Part shown: piece by piece, positions 42,175 to 52,082 of the stretch | How the letters are laid out: every line of letters begins with the position of its first letter | Numbering within the stretch: the stretch's first letter is position 1 | Origin: Paracoccaceae bacterium | GTDB taxonomy: Bacteria > Pseudomonadota > Alphaproteobacteria > Rhodobacterales > Rhodobacteraceae | Assembly: GCA_024742705.1 (NCBI GenBank) | Contig: JANSXZ010000009.1 | Location: 62,001-126,000, forward strand | Direction of reading: 5' to 3' | DNA length: 64,000 bases | Program-made: the position numbers and the translations under genes | The notes under the pieces: model-generated | What the model saw: only the letters and a program-made list of their open reading frames with translations | The model's database searches: none | What the model was told of the DNA's origin: nothing

Positions 42175-42464
42175 CAGGCCAGCACAGAGGCCAACTGCAT
42201 CGCCATGCCCATATCGCCATCGACAGTCAGCTTGCCGGTCATGAAGGCGCTGGTGGGGTTCAGATCGCCCTCGAGGATGGATTTGAAGGTATCCACATCC
42301 GCCGTCATCGTCACATCCGCCGCGTCATCGGCGATCCGCGCGCCCGAGGCATCCATCATGATCGCGCCTTCGCCGGTGATGGCGAACTTTGCGGTGCCGC
42401 TGAAATCCGACGCCGCCAGCTTGGTATTGAGTTCGGCCACCGCCTGGTTGAGTACATCGCTCAT
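42174..42464 (-). CDS. SCP2 sterol-binding domain protein
   Basis: 96 aa from the ATG at 42464 (AAGGGA upstream). The whole protein is one SCP2 domain: FSGTAKFAITGEGAIMMDASG, DVTMTADVDTFKSIL, FMTGKLTVDGDMGMAMQL, which form the hydrophobic lipid-binding cavity. Small soluble SCP2 proteins bind fatty acyl or similar lipids. Coupled by TGATG to the hydrolase. Confidence 0.9.
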   Translation of the reverse strand: MSDVLNQAVAELNTKLAASDFSGTAKFAITGEGAIMMDASGARIADDAADVTMTADVDTFKSILEGDLNPTSAFMTGKLTVDGDMGMAMQLASVLA

Positions 42465-42540
42465 CGTCGTTCCCTTTTCAGTGATCGCGCGCGGGTTGCG
42501 TCTGGTCATTTCCGCGCACGACGTTACATTCAACGCTGTT

Positions 42541-43140
42541 ATGAGCATTCTGCACCCGAACCTCAAACGTATCGTGACGGCAATCGTCCTGCCGCTGCTG
42601 TTTTGCGCGGTTTTTGCGGCCATGGCCGCCGCGCAGGAGGCGCCGGTTCCGCCGCAAGCCGATCCCACCGACGAATCCGCGCTGTTGTCGGCGCTGGCCG
42701 ATGCCGACCCGCAAGAGGCGATCAAGCTGGACCGGCAATTGCAGGCGCTCTGGCGCAAATCCGGATCCGCGTCGATGGACCTGCTGTTCAAACGCGGCCG
42801 CGATGCGCTGGAAACCGGCGACACCCGTAAGGCGATCGAACATCTGACGGCGCTGACCGATCACGCGCCGGGGTTCGCCGAAGGCTGGCACGCACGCGCA
42901 TCCGCCTTCTTCAAAGCCGAGAAATTCGGCCCCGCCCTTGCCGATCTTGAAAGGGCGCTGGCGCTGAACCCGAACAATTACAATGCCATATACGGTCTTG
43001 CCGCGATGCTTGAAACCTTTGGCAACAAGCGGATGGCCTTTGACGCCTACAGCCGTCTGCAGGCCATTCATCCGAACCATGACGAGGTTGCAACCGCGCT
43101 GGAACGGCTTAAACCGCACGTCGAGGGCAGTTCGCTCTAA
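42541..43140 (+). CDS. Exported TPR-repeat protein
   Basis: 199 aa from the ATG at 42541. Signal peptide: hydrophobic stretch at residues about 11-31 (IVTAIVLPLLFCAVFAAMAA) then AQEAPV. The mature part has about three tetratricopeptide units (DALETGDTRKAIEHL, SAFFKAEKFGPALADLERAL, AMLETFGNKRMAFDAY). Periplasmic scaffold or assembly role is likely. There is no strong ribosome site; the frame is open upstream but the signal peptide supports this start. Confidence 0.85.
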   Translation: MSILHPNLKRIVTAIVLPLLFCAVFAAMAAAQEAPVPPQADPTDESALLSALADADPQEAIKLDRQLQALWRKSGSASMDLLFKRGRDALETGDTRKAIEHLTALTDHAPGFAEGWHARASAFFKAEKFGPALADLERALALNPNNYNAIYGLAAMLETFGNKRMAFDAYSRLQAIHPNHDEVATALERLKPHVEGSSL

Positions 43141-43164
43141 TCCTCTGATCCCGGAGACCCGCTC

Positions 43165-46137
43165 GTGACGGACCGCTCCCGCGTTGTTGCCGTTCTTGGC
43201 CCGACGAACACCGGCAAGACGCATTACGCCATCGAACGGATGCTGGGCCACCGGACCGGCGTGATCGGTCTGCCGCTGCGGCTGCTGGCGCGCGAGGTTT
43301 TCGACCGCATCGTCGCGCTGCGCGGGCCCTCGGTTGTGGCGCTTGTCACCGGCGAGGAGCGAATCGTTCCGCCGCGCACGCAGTACTGGGTCTGTACCGT
43401 CGAGGCGATGCCCGAGGGCATGGGCTGCGATTTCCTGGCGGTGGACGAAATCCAGCTCTGCGCCGATCCCGAACGCGGCCATGTGTTCACCGACCGGCTG
43501 TTGCGCGCGCGGGGCTTGCATGAAACCCTTTTCATGGGCTCCGAGACGATGCGCGGGGCAATCGCGTCGCTGGTGCCGGAAGCGCAGTTCATGCACCGCG
43601 AGCGGATGTCGGACCTGCTGTACACCGGTGCCAGGAAGGTCAGCCGGATGCCGCCGCGATCGGCGATCGTGGGGTTTTCGGTCGACAACGTATACGCCAT
43701 CGCCGAACTGATCCGCCGGCAGAAAGGCGGCGCCGCCGTGGTGATGGGCGCTCTCAGCCCGCGCACCCGCAATGCGCAGGTGGCGATGTACCAGGCCGGC
43801 GAAGTGGATTACCTGGTGGCGACCGACGCCATCGGCATGGGGCTGAACCTCGATATCGATCATGTGGCGTTCTCGGCGCTGAGCAAGTTCGATGGCCGCC
43901 GTATGCGCCTTCTGGCGCCGAACGAACTGGCGCAAATCGCCGGGCGCGCGGGGCGCGGCATGTCCAACGGAACCTTCGGTGTCACCGGCGAGGCCCGGCC
44001 GCTGGACGATGGCATGGCGCAGGCCATCATGGAGCATCGGTTCACCCCGCTGAAGAAGCTCAACTGGCGCAGCGCGGCGTTGCAATTCGGATCGATCGAC
44101 GCGCTGATTCGCACGCTTGAGGCGGCGCCCGATCATGAAACGCTGGTGCGGGCGCGCGAGGCCGACGATCTGGGCGCGCTGCGCACGCTGGCGCAGATCG
44201 ACGAGGTGTTTGCCCGCGCCAGCGACGGACCCTCGGTGCGCTTGCTGTGGGATGTGTGCCGGATCCCCGATTTCCGCGGGATCAGCCACGGCGAGCATGC
44301 CGGCCTGCTGGAACAGATTTTCAATCACTTGCACGAACGCGGGTCGGTGCCCGACGACTGGTTCGCGCGGCAGATCCGCCGGATCGACCGGACCGATGGC
44401 GACATCGACGCGCTCAGCAAGCGTCTGGCCTATATCCGCACCTGGACCTATGTCGCACAGCGCAAGGGCTGGACCCGTGACGAAAGCCATTGGCGCGCCG
44501 AGACGCGCGCGATAGAAGACAGGGTGTCGGACGCGCTGCATGATCGCCTGACCCAAAGATTTGTGGATCGCCGCACCTCGGTGTTGTTGCGGCGGCTCAA
44601 GCAAAAGGAGGCCCTTTTGGCCGAAGTGAACGACAAAGGCGAAGTCACCGTGGAAGGTGAGTTCATGGGCCGTCTGGAAGGTTTCCGGTTCCAGCCCGAC
44701 AAAAGCGCCGCGGGCGCCGATGAAAAGGCGTTGAAGGCGGCGTCGGTTCAGGCGCTGGTGCCGCATTTCCATTTGCGCGCCGACCGTTTCTACAACGCGC
44801 CGGATACGGAAATCGACTTTACCGAACAGGGCGGCCTGATGTGGGGCGACACCGCTGTCGGCAAACTGGTGGCCGGCGGCGAACCTCTCAAGCCGCAGGT
44901 CACGGTTTTCGTCGATGACGCGGCCGGTGCGGAAGTGGCGCAGAAGGTGCAGCGCCGGCTTCAGCATTTCATCGACCGCAAGGTTGCCGCGCTCTTCGAG
45001 CCGCTGATCGCATTGCAACGCGACGAAACCCTGTCCGGGCTGGCGCGCGGTTTTGCCTTTCGCATGGTCGAGGCGCTGGGCATTCTGCCGCGCGCCGAGG
45101 TGGCGGACGAGGTAAAGCAACTGGACCAGGAGGCGCGCGGCGCGCTGCGCAAACATGGCATCCGCTTTGGCCAGTTCACCATTTTCCTGCCATTGCTTCT
45201 GAAACCGGCGCCGACGCGGCTGCGGCTGGTGCTTTGGTCGCTGTCGCAGGGCATCGACGAATTTCCCGAATCGCCCCCGCCCGGGCTGGTGACAGTGCCG
45301 GTGGCGACGGGCGCGCCTGCGTCGCACATGACGATGGCAGGCTACCGGGTGGCCGGTCAGCGCGCGATTCGCATCGACATGCTGGAACGGCTGGCCGACA
45401 TGCTGCGCAACGAAGACAGCCGGGCCGGTTTTGAAGCCAGGCCCGACATGCTGTCGATCACCGGCATGACGCTGGTGCAGTTCGCCGACCTGATGCAGGG
45501 GCTGGGATACCGCGCCGAAGCAGGTGAACGTCCCAAGGTCAAACCCGCGGCCGAAACTCCCGCCGATACTCGGCAGGCGGATACGGCCGGGTCTGAAACG
45601 GCGGCCGCGCCCGAGGTGGCAGCCGCCGATGCGCCGGGCGAAGCCATGGCCCCGGACGCGGCAACATCCGAACCCGCGGCATCCGAACCCTCGGCGCAGC
45701 CCGAAGTGCAGGACACAGCCGCGGATCCGGTGGCGCCACAGGAGGCCGACGCCGCCGAAACGCAGGCCGATGCCGCGCCTCCGGCGGAAGCAGGGGGCGA
45801 CACAACCGCGCCCGAGGCAGATGCCAGTGCCGAATCCCGCCCGCCGCGTGCCACAGATGCGCCCGAAACCGAGGTGTTCTATACCTTCACCTGGGCACGT
45901 CAGCGTCAGCAGAACCAGCGCGGCAAGCCCGGAGCCGGCAACCGGCCTGACGCCAAGCCAAATCAGGGCAAGGGTGCGCCGAAGGGCGGCAAACCGCCAC
46001 GCGGCAAGGGCAAGCCGCGCAAACCCGAAGGCGGTGGCGGGCAGAAATTCTCGGCCCGTCCACCCAGGCCGGAAAAGCCGATAGATCCCGACAATCCGTT
46101 TGCCGCCGCGCTGATGGGTCTGAGGCGTGGCAACTGA
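43165..46137 (+). CDS. Suv3-like DExH-box helicase with long disordered C-terminus
   Basis: 990 aa. Walker A GPTNTGKTH at 12-20, motif II DEIQ at 94-97, and motif VI-like QIAGRAGRGM are intact, placing it with the alphaproteobacterial SUV3-like RNA/DNA helicases. From about residue 792 an acidic Ala/Pro/Glu-rich stretch follows, then from about 911 a basic Arg/Lys/Gly/Pro tail (RQRQQNQRGKPGAG and KPPRGKGKPRKP, separate segments). The tail probably binds RNA or partners. A likely role is RNA turnover or ribosome-linked unwinding. The S4 RNA-binding gene follows 12 bp later. Confidence 0.9.
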   Translation: MTDRSRVVAVLGPTNTGKTHYAIERMLGHRTGVIGLPLRLLAREVFDRIVALRGPSVVALVTGEERIVPPRTQYWVCTVEAMPEGMGCDFLAVDEIQLCADPERGHVFTDRLLRARGLHETLFMGSETMRGAIASLVPEAQFMHRERMSDLLYTGARKVSRMPPRSAIVGFSVDNVYAIAELIRRQKGGAAVVMGALSPRTRNAQVAMYQAGEVDYLVATDAIGMGLNLDIDHVAFSALSKFDGRRMRLLAPNELAQIAGRAGRGMSNGTFGVTGEARPLDDGMAQAIMEHRFTPLKKLNWRSAALQFGSIDALIRTLEAAPDHETLVRAREADDLGALRTLAQIDEVFARASDGPSVRLLWDVCRIPDFRGISHGEHAGLLEQIFNHLHERGSVPDDWFARQIRRIDRTDGDIDALSKRLAYIRTWTYVAQRKGWTRDESHWRAETRAIEDRVSDALHDRLTQRFVDRRTSVLLRRLKQKEALLAEVNDKGEVTVEGEFMGRLEGFRFQPDKSAAGADEKALKAASVQALVPHFHLRADRFYNAPDTEIDFTEQGGLMWGDTAVGKLVAGGEPLKPQVTVFVDDAAGAEVAQKVQRRLQHFIDRKVAALFEPLIALQRDETLSGLARGFAFRMVEALGILPRAEVADEVKQLDQEARGALRKHGIRFGQFTIFLPLLLKPAPTRLRLVLWSLSQGIDEFPESPPPGLVTVPVATGAPASHMTMAGYRVAGQRAIRIDMLERLADMLRNEDSRAGFEARPDMLSITGMTLVQFADLMQGLGYRAEAGERPKVKPAAETPADTRQADTAGSETAAAPEVAAADAPGEAMAPDAATSEPAASEPSAQPEVQDTAADPVAPQEADAAETQADAAPPAEAGGDTTAPEADASAESRPPRATDAPETEVFYTFTWARQRQQNQRGKPGAGNRPDAKPNQGKGAPKGGKPPRGKGKPRKPEGGGGQKFSARPPRPEKPIDPDNPFAAALMGLRRGN

Positions 46138-46149
46138 ACCGGCCGCGCG

Positions 46150-46530
46150 ATGACGGACGACAACGCCGGTTGCGATGCGGCCGCCCGGACGCGGCTGGAC
46201 AAGTGGCTGTGGTACGCGCGCTTCTTCAAGACGCGGTCCCTGGCGGCACGGCAGATTTCGGGCGGACATGTGCGGCTGAACGCGGCCCGTGTGGACAAAC
46301 CGGCGCGCACCGTGTCCGTGGGCGATGTTCTGACATTTGCCCAGGCCGACCGGGTGCGCGTCATCAAGGTGCTGGCCCACGGCACCCGGCGTGGACCGGC
46401 CCCTGAAGCCGCGTTGCTGTATGAGGATCTGACGCCGCCCGCCGACGGCTCTGCCCCGTCTGCCGAACGGGTGGGTGCGCGCCCCACCAAGAAAGACCGC
46501 CGTGCAATGGACGCGCTGCGCCGCGACTGA
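46150..46530 (+). CDS. S4-domain RNA-binding protein (Hsp15-like)
   Basis: 126 aa. The S4 domain is clear at the N-terminus: RLDKWLWYARFFKTRSLAA then GGHVRLNAARVDKPARTVSVGD. Hsp15-type proteins bind aborted 50S ribosomes that carry a nascent chain. Directly after the Suv3-like helicase, so the two probably share an RNA-metabolic role. The C-terminus is basic. Confidence 0.9.
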   Translation: MTDDNAGCDAAARTRLDKWLWYARFFKTRSLAARQISGGHVRLNAARVDKPARTVSVGDVLTFAQADRVRVIKVLAHGTRRGPAPEAALLYEDLTPPADGSAPSAERVGARPTKKDRRAMDALRRD

Positions 46531-46676
46531 CCGCCCTTTGTTCGTGCGTTTCGGCCCGCAAGGGCCGCGCATCCACCAGCCTCGCGGCAAGTTGTGCGGT
46601 TTATGGGCGCGGGCGCTTGAATGCGCGGCGCCGCTGATCTACTCAGTCGGCATCACGCCGAGAAAGAGCATCCGAC

Positions 46677-47015
46677 ATGACATACATCGTCACCGACAAT
46701 TGCATTGCCTGCAAATACACCGACTGCGTCGAAGTCTGTCCGGTCGACTGTTTTTACGAGGGCGAGAACATGTTGGTGATCCATCCCGACGAATGCATCG
46801 ATTGCGGGGTTTGCGAACCGGAATGCCCGGCCGATGCGATCCGCCCCGACACCGAGCCTGACATGGAAAAGTGGGTCGAGTTCAACCGCAAGTATTCTGA
46901 AATGTGGCCGGTGATCGTGACCAAGAAGGATCAACTGCCCGACGCCGAAGACCGCGACGGGGAAACCGGAAAACTCGAGAAGTATTTCTCGGAGGCACCC
47001 GGCGAGGGTGGCTGA
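46677..47015 (+). CDS. fdxA: 7Fe ferredoxin FdxA
   Basis: 112 aa. Nine cysteines at 9, 12, 17, 21, 25, 40, 43, 46 and 50 follow the Azotobacter ferredoxin I pattern one residue shifted, so one [3Fe-4S] and one [4Fe-4S] cluster are expected. The C-terminal about 60 residues form the usual helix-rich extension ([17 protein letters not shown]). Low-potential electron carrier; the partner is unknown. The 146-bp region before it holds only a weak promoter and a short GC hairpin. Confidence 0.94.
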   Translation: MTYIVTDNCIACKYTDCVEVCPVDCFYEGENMLVIHPDECIDCGVCEPECPADAIRPDTEPDMEKWVEFNRKYSEMWPVIVTKKDQLPDAEDRDGETGKLEKYFSEAPGEGG

Positions 47016-47096
47016 GCCACGGCCAGAAAAACAGCCCTTTGTGCGCGCTATCAGCGACCGCTTTCTGTTGGTCGCCGAATATGCTATGATGATTCC

Positions 47097-47205
47097 CTAG
47101 GTGACGATAACGCAAGGATGTTCGCGGCCTGATTCTACGCCCGCGCACGGCAAGGAACCCAAGTAAACAGCACGAGATCCCGAAAGGGGTGCCGGTGCTG
47201 TTTTT
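47097..47205 (+). ncRNA. Candidate small RNA with its own promoter and terminator
   Basis: A -10-like TATGAT at 47085-47090 predicts a start near 47097. The transcript would end at 47205 after a hairpin: AAACAGCAC (47165-47173), inner stem ATCCC/GGGGT around a GAAA tetraloop (47177-47190), GTGCTGTTT (47195-47203), then T residues. No ORF is seen in the about 110 nt. The same element could instead be the carD 5' leader or the fdxA terminator. No Rfam family is recognised. Confidence 0.4.
47165..47205 (+). terminator. Hairpin with T-run upstream of carD
   Basis: A 9-bp outer stem and a 5-bp inner stem capped by GAAA, followed by TTTTT. The structure is a strong intrinsic terminator candidate; it lies only 37 bp before the carD start, so carD transcription must begin near or after it, or read through. 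Confidence 0.65.
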
Positions 47206-47241
47206 GTGCCGACTGGACGTCTGATAGCAAGGAAGATGTGA

Positions 47242-47751
47242 ATGTCAAAATCCAAAAAGCTCGATTTCCGGCCCAACGACTACGTTGTTTATCCCGCGCA
47301 TGGCGTGGGTCAGATCATGTCCATCGAAGAACAGGACGTTGCCGGTATCACGCTTGAGCTTTTCGTGATTTCCTTCGAAAAGGACAAGATGACGCTGCGG
47401 GTGCCGACCAACAAGGCAACCGAAATCGGCATGCGGTCGCTTTCGTCCCCGGATGTCATCACAAAGGCGATGACCACCCTGAAGGGCAAGGCCAAGGTCA
47501 AGCGGGCGATGTGGTCGCGCCGCGCCCAGGAGTATGAACAGAAAATCAACTCGGGCGATCTGATTTCGATTGCCGAGGTGGTCCGCGATCTGCACCGCTC
47601 GGACGATCAGCGTGAGCAGAGCTATTCCGAGCGTCAGCTTTACGAAGCGGCGCTGGAAAGGCTGACCCGTGAGGTTGCCGCCGTTAGCGGTGGAGACGAG
47701 GTTTCGGCGGCCAAGCAGGTCGACGATGTCCTGATGTCGCGCGCGGCCTGA
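47242..47751 (+). CDS. CarD family transcriptional regulator (CdnL-like)
   Basis: 169 aa. N-terminal RNA-polymerase-interacting domain (FRPNDYVVYPAHGVGQIMSI), C-terminal helical DNA-binding domain (RRAQEYEQKINSGDLISIAEVVRDL, then SERQLYEAALERLTRE). It stabilises open promoter complexes at many promoters; in Rhodobacter it replaces, in part, the role of the -10 T at position 7. AAGGA precedes the ATG. The end of the gene is followed by an intrinsic terminator. Confidence 0.94.
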   Translation: MSKSKKLDFRPNDYVVYPAHGVGQIMSIEEQDVAGITLELFVISFEKDKMTLRVPTNKATEIGMRSLSSPDVITKAMTTLKGKAKVKRAMWSRRAQEYEQKINSGDLISIAEVVRDLHRSDDQREQSYSERQLYEAALERLTREVAAVSGGDEVSAAKQVDDVLMSRAA

Positions 47752-47774
47752 TCCACACCCCGCATGTATCTTTG

Positions 47775-47802
47775 AACCGCGCCCCGCAAGGCGCGGTTTT
47801 TT
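47775..47802 (+). terminator. Intrinsic terminator of carD
   Basis: Perfect 9-bp stem AACCGCGCC / GGCGCGGTT with CCGCAA loop, followed by four further T residues. Textbook Rho-independent terminator; it lies just past the carD stop and before the convergent cobS stop. Confidence 0.9.
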
Positions 47803-47805
47803 CGT

Positions 47806-48567
47806 TCAGAGCAGCAGCAAAAGGGTGATTGTGCCACCCAGCTCGGTGATCTGCTGCACCGCGCCCAGAACATCGCCTGTCTGCCCGCCCAGGCGGATGC
47901 GCGCGATCCGGGCGATGGCCCAGGCCAGCGCGGCCATTGCCAGAAACACAGGGATCGCCAAAGCGCCGACAACCGCCGCCGATCCCACTGCCGCCAGGAT
48001 CAGTGCAAGGCTGCAGGCCGCCGCGCCCGGCCGCCCGACACCACGCGACAGGCCGTCGCCGCGCGCGGGTGGAACCATGTGCATGATCGCCGGCAGCAAC
48101 GCCCGCGACAGCATCGCGGGGGCGATCAGCGCCCAGGGCGCCTGGGCCAGAACGGCGGCGCCGGCCTGCCACATGGCCCCCAGCACCAGGATCAGCGCCA
48201 CCACACCGTAGGTGCCGATCCGGCTGTCGTGCATGATCTCCAGCCTGCGTTCGGCGGTCCAGCCACCCCACAGCCCGTCGGCCATATCGGCCAGGCCGTC
48301 CTGGTGCATCGCCCCGCTCAGCATCACCTGAAGGCCCAGCCACAGCCCCGCCGCGAGGCCGGCGGGAAGCCCCAGATGCAGCCCGATCAGCGCCAGCGCG
48401 ATCGCCGGCACGGCAATCGCGGCGCCTGCCACACCAAAGGCCCAGACCGCCGAAGCCTGCCGCGCGAAGGCCGTATCGGGGATCCGCGGCAGCGGAAACC
48501 GTGTCAGCAAGGCCAGGGCCACGGCGATGTCTTCCGGCCGGATCAGCCGGCTGTCGTTTTCGCGCAT
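47806..48567 (-). CDS. cobS: Adenosylcobinamide-GDP ribazoletransferase (cobalamin synthase) CobS
   Basis: 253 aa from the ATG at 48567 (AAGGG about 9 nt upstream). Six or seven hydrophobic segments and the conserved [26 protein letters not shown] stretch (cited in part) are the CobS signature. It joins adenosylcobinamide-GDP to alpha-ribazole (or its phosphate) in the inner membrane, the last assembly steps of cobalamin. Divergent from cobT, sharing a 78-bp intergenic region. Confidence 0.94.
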   Translation of the reverse strand: MRENDSRLIRPEDIAVALALLTRFPLPRIPDTAFARQASAVWAFGVAGAAIAVPAIALALIGLHLGLPAGLAAGLWLGLQVMLSGAMHQDGLADMADGLWGGWTAERRLEIMHDSRIGTYGVVALILVLGAMWQAGAAVLAQAPWALIAPAMLSRALLPAIMHMVPPARGDGLSRGVGRPGAAACSLALILAAVGSAAVVGALAIPVFLAMAALAWAIARIARIRLGGQTGDVLGAVQQITELGGTITLLLLL

Positions 48568-48645
48568 CGCGGCGGCCCTTTGCGGCTTGTGGTGTGGGTG
48601 GGAAAGGTTAAACACCCGGCAAAACAGCAATGCAACGAGGTTGGC

Positions 48646-49656
48646 ATGACCGGATTGAATTCCATCGACGATCTGCGCCGGGCGCTGTCCGCCGCGGAAG
48701 GTCCGGACCGGGACGCCACCATCGGAGCCAAGGATCGCAACGCCCAACTGACAAAGCCGCCGGGCGCGCTGGGGCGGCTCGAGGATCTGGCGGTCTGGTA
48801 TGCGGGATGGCGCGGTACGGCGCGTCCCGTCGTGGCAAACCCGCAGATCATCGTTTTCGCCGGCAACCACGGTGTCGCGGCACGGGGCGTGTCGGCGTTT
48901 CCGGCCGAGGTGACGGAACAGATGGTCCTGAACTTCCGGCACGGCGGCGCCGCGATCAACCAGCTGGCGAAGACTGCTGGCGCGCGGCTGGATGTCCACG
49001 CGCTGGATCTTGACCGTCCGACCCGCGATTTCACCCAAGCGGCGGCGATGGACACGGCCGAAGTTCTGGCGGCCATCCGTGCCGGGTGGGACGCCGTCCA
49101 TCCCGAAACCGACGTTCTGGTCGTGGGCGAAATGGGGATCGGCAACACCACTTCGGCGGCGGCCATCGCGCTGGCGCTGTTTGGCGGGGTCGCCGCCGAC
49201 TGGACCGGCCGCGGCACCGGCATCGACGATGCGGCGCTGCACCAGAAGCAGAACGTGGTGGCCGAAGGCGCCGCCCGGCATTCCGGTGCCGGCGACGGTC
49301 TTGCGGTTCTGGCTGCGCTGGGCGGGCGCGAGATCGCCGCGATGGCTGGCGCGATCGCCCGTGCCCGCGTAAACAGCGTTCCCGTCGTCCTTGACGGTTT
49401 CATCTGCTGCGCCGCTGCCGCCTGTCTGGCAAAAACCGTGCCGGGTGCGCTGGATCATTGCGTGGCCGGCCATGTCAGCGCGGAAACCGCCCATGCGCCC
49501 ATGCTCGCCGCGCTGGAAATGACGCCACTGCTTTCGCTGGGCCTGCGTCTGGGCGAGGCATCGGGTGGCGCGCTGGCGCTGGGCATCCTGCAATCCGCCG
49601 TGGCCTGCCACAGCGGCATGGCCACCTTCGCCGAAGCCGGCGTATCCGACGGCTGA
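48646..49656 (+). CDS. cobT: Nicotinate-nucleotide--dimethylbenzimidazole phosphoribosyltransferase CobT
   Basis: 336 aa from the ATG at 48646 (GAGG upstream). Hallmarks: [36 protein letters not shown], and [13 protein letters not shown]. It makes alpha-ribazole 5'-phosphate from dimethylbenzimidazole and NaMN for the lower ligand of cobalamin. Partner of CobS next door; the rest of the cobalamin pathway is outside the window. Confidence 0.95.
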   Translation: MTGLNSIDDLRRALSAAEGPDRDATIGAKDRNAQLTKPPGALGRLEDLAVWYAGWRGTARPVVANPQIIVFAGNHGVAARGVSAFPAEVTEQMVLNFRHGGAAINQLAKTAGARLDVHALDLDRPTRDFTQAAAMDTAEVLAAIRAGWDAVHPETDVLVVGEMGIGNTTSAAAIALALFGGVAADWTGRGTGIDDAALHQKQNVVAEGAARHSGAGDGLAVLAALGGREIAAMAGAIARARVNSVPVVLDGFICCAAAACLAKTVPGALDHCVAGHVSAETAHAPMLAALEMTPLLSLGLRLGEASGGALALGILQSAVACHSGMATFAEAGVSDG

Positions 49657-49676
49657 CACCGCGCGTGACCGGCGGA

Positions 49677-51554
49677 TCAGGCGCGTTTGCGGCGCGCCTC
49701 TTCGGCACGGGTCAGAAGCTCGGTTTCGAGTTCTTTCTGCAACTCGCGGGCGCGGGCGATATAGGCGGGGTTCTGGCTGGCAGGGACATCCGGCTTCCAC
49801 ACCTGGGCGAGTTCGCGCACCGAATGGCGGTCGTGCGCATAGAACGTCTGTTCGGCAATCGCGGCTTCATAGTCCGACAACCCGACATTTTCGAGAACAT
49901 AGCGACCGGCACGCAGCGAAGCATCGAAGAGTTCGCGCACGATGTCGTCGGCGCCGGCCTGGTACAACTCGTAAACGTGGGTACGGTCGTAGGCGCGGGC
50001 GATGATGTGGATATCGGGATTGGTGCGGCGGGCATAGCGCACCAGCCGCACCGCCGCCTGGCGATCGTCCAGCGCCACCACCAGCACCCGCGCGGTTTCC
50101 AGCCCGGCGGCCTTCAGAAGTTCAGGGCGGGTCGGGTCTCCGAGGAAGCTCTTGAAACCGAAGCGGCGCATCAACTGGATCGTTTCCATGTTGTGGTCCA
50201 GAACCACGGTCTTGAACCCGCTGGCCTGCACCAGCCGGTTCACGATCTGGCCAAAACGCCCGATGCCCGCGATGATGACAGGCCCCTCGTGATCGATCTC
50301 GTCGGCTTCCACATCCTGAACGGATTCCTTGATCCGCCGCGACATCAGATCGTGCAGGATGAACAGCAGCGGCGTTATCAGCATCGACAAGGCAATGACC
50401 AGAAGCAGCGTTTCGGATACGGCGGCCGGGATCACGTTCTGTTGCAGCGAGAACGACGCCAGCACAAAGCCGAATTCACCCGCCTGCGCCAGGCCCAGCG
50501 TGAACAGCCATTGATCGCGGCCGCGCAGGCGAAAGATCAGCCCCAGCGCGAACAGTACCAACCCCTTGATCAGGATCACGCCCAACGCCATGCCCAGCAG
50601 GCCAAAGGGATTGCCGAACAGCAACTGGAAATTGATGCCCGCGCCGACAGTGATGAAGAACAGCCCCAGCAAGAGGCCCTTGAACGGTTCCAGATCGCTT
50701 TCCAGTTCGTGGCGGAATTCGCTGGTGGCCAGAACCACACCGGCGAGGAACGCGCCCAGTGCCGGCGACAATCCCACCAGCATCATCAGGAACGAGATAC
50801 CCACCACGATCAACAGAGCCAGCGCGGTATACATCTCGCGCAGGCGCGCGGCGTGGATGAACCGAAAGACCGGCCGCGTGAGGAAAACCCCCGCCAGTAT
50901 CACCACCGCGACCGCCGCCAGCGTCACCAGCGTGACCCCCCAGCCCGGCAGGCCTTCGACCAGCGACATGGTGTGATGGCCGGCGCCGTGGCCGTCCTGT
51001 GACCGGGTGATCGACCCGTCTGTCGCAAAGCTGGCCGGCAGGCTGTGCGCAAGCAGCGGCAGGAACGCCAGGATCGGGATGACCGCGATGTCCTGCGTCA
51101 GAAGAACCGAAAACGCCGAACGCCCGCCGCCGGTCTGCATCAGCCCCTTTTCCGAAAGCGTCTGCAAGACGATCGCGGTGGATGACAGCGACAGCGAAAG
51201 CCCCACCGCCAGCGCGACGGGCCAGTCCAGCCCCAGCGCCATCGCCCCGGCCATCAGCGCAAGCGTGCTCAGCGTCACTTGCAGGCCTCCCAGCCCGATC
51301 AGCTTGTGCCGCATGTTCCACAGCGCGCGCGGTTCCAGTTCCAGGCCGATGATGAACAGCATCATGACCACGCCGAATTCGGCGAAATGTTGCAGGTCCT
51401 GGGTTTCCGATCCGACCAGCCCCAGCACCGGACCGATCAGAATTCCCGCCGCGAGGTAGCCCAGAACCGATCCCAGCCCCAGCCGCGCCGCGATTGGCAC
51501 CGCGATGACGGCCGCCGCAAGGTAGATCGAAGCCTGGTAGAGGAAGCTTTCCAT
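49677..51554 (-). CDS. CPA2 cation:proton antiporter with RCK domain (KefB/KefC-like)
   Basis: 625 aa. About twelve hydrophobic segments at 1-390 with the antiporter core ([31 protein letters not shown]), then a Rossmann RCK/TrkA-N domain ([18 protein letters not shown]) and a basic C-terminal tail. It exchanges K+ or Na+ for H+ in the inner membrane, with NAD(H) or ligand control through RCK. Located 16 bp upstream of the Lrp regulator gene's end, likely its own unit. Confidence 0.9.
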   Translation of the reverse strand: MESFLYQASIYLAAAVIAVPIAARLGLGSVLGYLAAGILIGPVLGLVGSETQDLQHFAEFGVVMMLFIIGLELEPRALWNMRHKLIGLGGLQVTLSTLALMAGAMALGLDWPVALAVGLSLSLSSTAIVLQTLSEKGLMQTGGGRSAFSVLLTQDIAVIPILAFLPLLAHSLPASFATDGSITRSQDGHGAGHHTMSLVEGLPGWGVTLVTLAAVAVVILAGVFLTRPVFRFIHAARLREMYTALALLIVVGISFLMMLVGLSPALGAFLAGVVLATSEFRHELESDLEPFKGLLLGLFFITVGAGINFQLLFGNPFGLLGMALGVILIKGLVLFALGLIFRLRGRDQWLFTLGLAQAGEFGFVLASFSLQQNVIPAAVSETLLLVIALSMLITPLLFILHDLMSRRIKESVQDVEADEIDHEGPVIIAGIGRFGQIVNRLVQASGFKTVVLDHNMETIQLMRRFGFKSFLGDPTRPELLKAAGLETARVLVVALDDRQAAVRLVRYARRTNPDIHIIARAYDRTHVYELYQAGADDIVRELFDASLRAGRYVLENVGLSDYEAAIAEQTFYAHDRHSVRELAQVWKPDVPASQNPAYIARARELQKELETELLTRAEEARRKRA

Positions 51555-51570
51555 GAAGCGCGGGATCCTT

Positions 51571-52026
51571 TCAGGTGGGCAGCGGTGCGTCTCGTTTCAG
51601 TTGGTCCATGACGATCTGGCTCTGAACCCGTGCAACCGCAGGGTGCGGTAAAAGCACTTCGTGAATCAAGCGGTTCAACGCCGGCAGATCCGAACAGTAG
51701 ACCCGCAGCAGGTAATCCGCCTCACCGGTCATCGTCCAGGCGCTGGTGATCTCCGGCCGGGTCGATATCAGCCGCGCGAAGGCCGCCGACTGATCCGGGC
51801 CGTGCAGGTTCAGCTGTACCTGAACGAACCCTTGTACCATCAAACCCAGCCGCGCCGGATCGAGACGCGCGGTATAGCTTTCGATATAGCCCTCGGCCTC
51901 AAGCCGCTGGCGCCGCCGCCCGGCCTGGCTTGGCGACAGGTTCAGGCACTCTCCCAGTTCCTGGGCGGTCAGGTGTGCGTTCTTTTGCAGGGCGGCCAGT
52001 AGCCGCGAGTCGATGATATCCAACAT
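51571..52026 (-). CDS. Lrp/AsnC family transcriptional regulator
   Basis: 151 aa from the ATG at 52026. The N-terminal helix-turn-helix (LTAQELGECLNLSPSQAGRR) and C-terminal RAM domain (GFVQVQLN, GEADYLLRVYC) are typical. Divergent from HPPD across 141 bp that contains two direct repeats, so it probably controls tyrosine catabolism in response to an amino acid. Confidence 0.93.
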   Translation of the reverse strand: MLDIIDSRLLAALQKNAHLTAQELGECLNLSPSQAGRRRQRLEAEGYIESYTARLDPARLGLMVQGFVQVQLNLHGPDQSAAFARLISTRPEITSAWTMTGEADYLLRVYCSDLPALNRLIHEVLLPHPAVARVQSQIVMDQLKRDAPLPT

Positions 52027-52082
52027 GTGCGGCTTTTGCTCTTGTTTCCTGAGGATACCGTGAAAATCGCGCATCGCAACCG

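Noticed and set aside
42478-46590. A very long open frame on the minus strand opposite the TPR protein, Suv3-like helicase and S4 genes
   Set aside because: It is a GC-rich frame shadow of strong + strand genes with clear domains; its translation has no recognisable domain and is full of His/Arg/Gly.
48568-48645. Adenosylcobalamin riboswitch between cobS and cobT
   Set aside because: Only 78 bp, too short for a B12 riboswitch, and no conserved B12-box-like sequence was seen.
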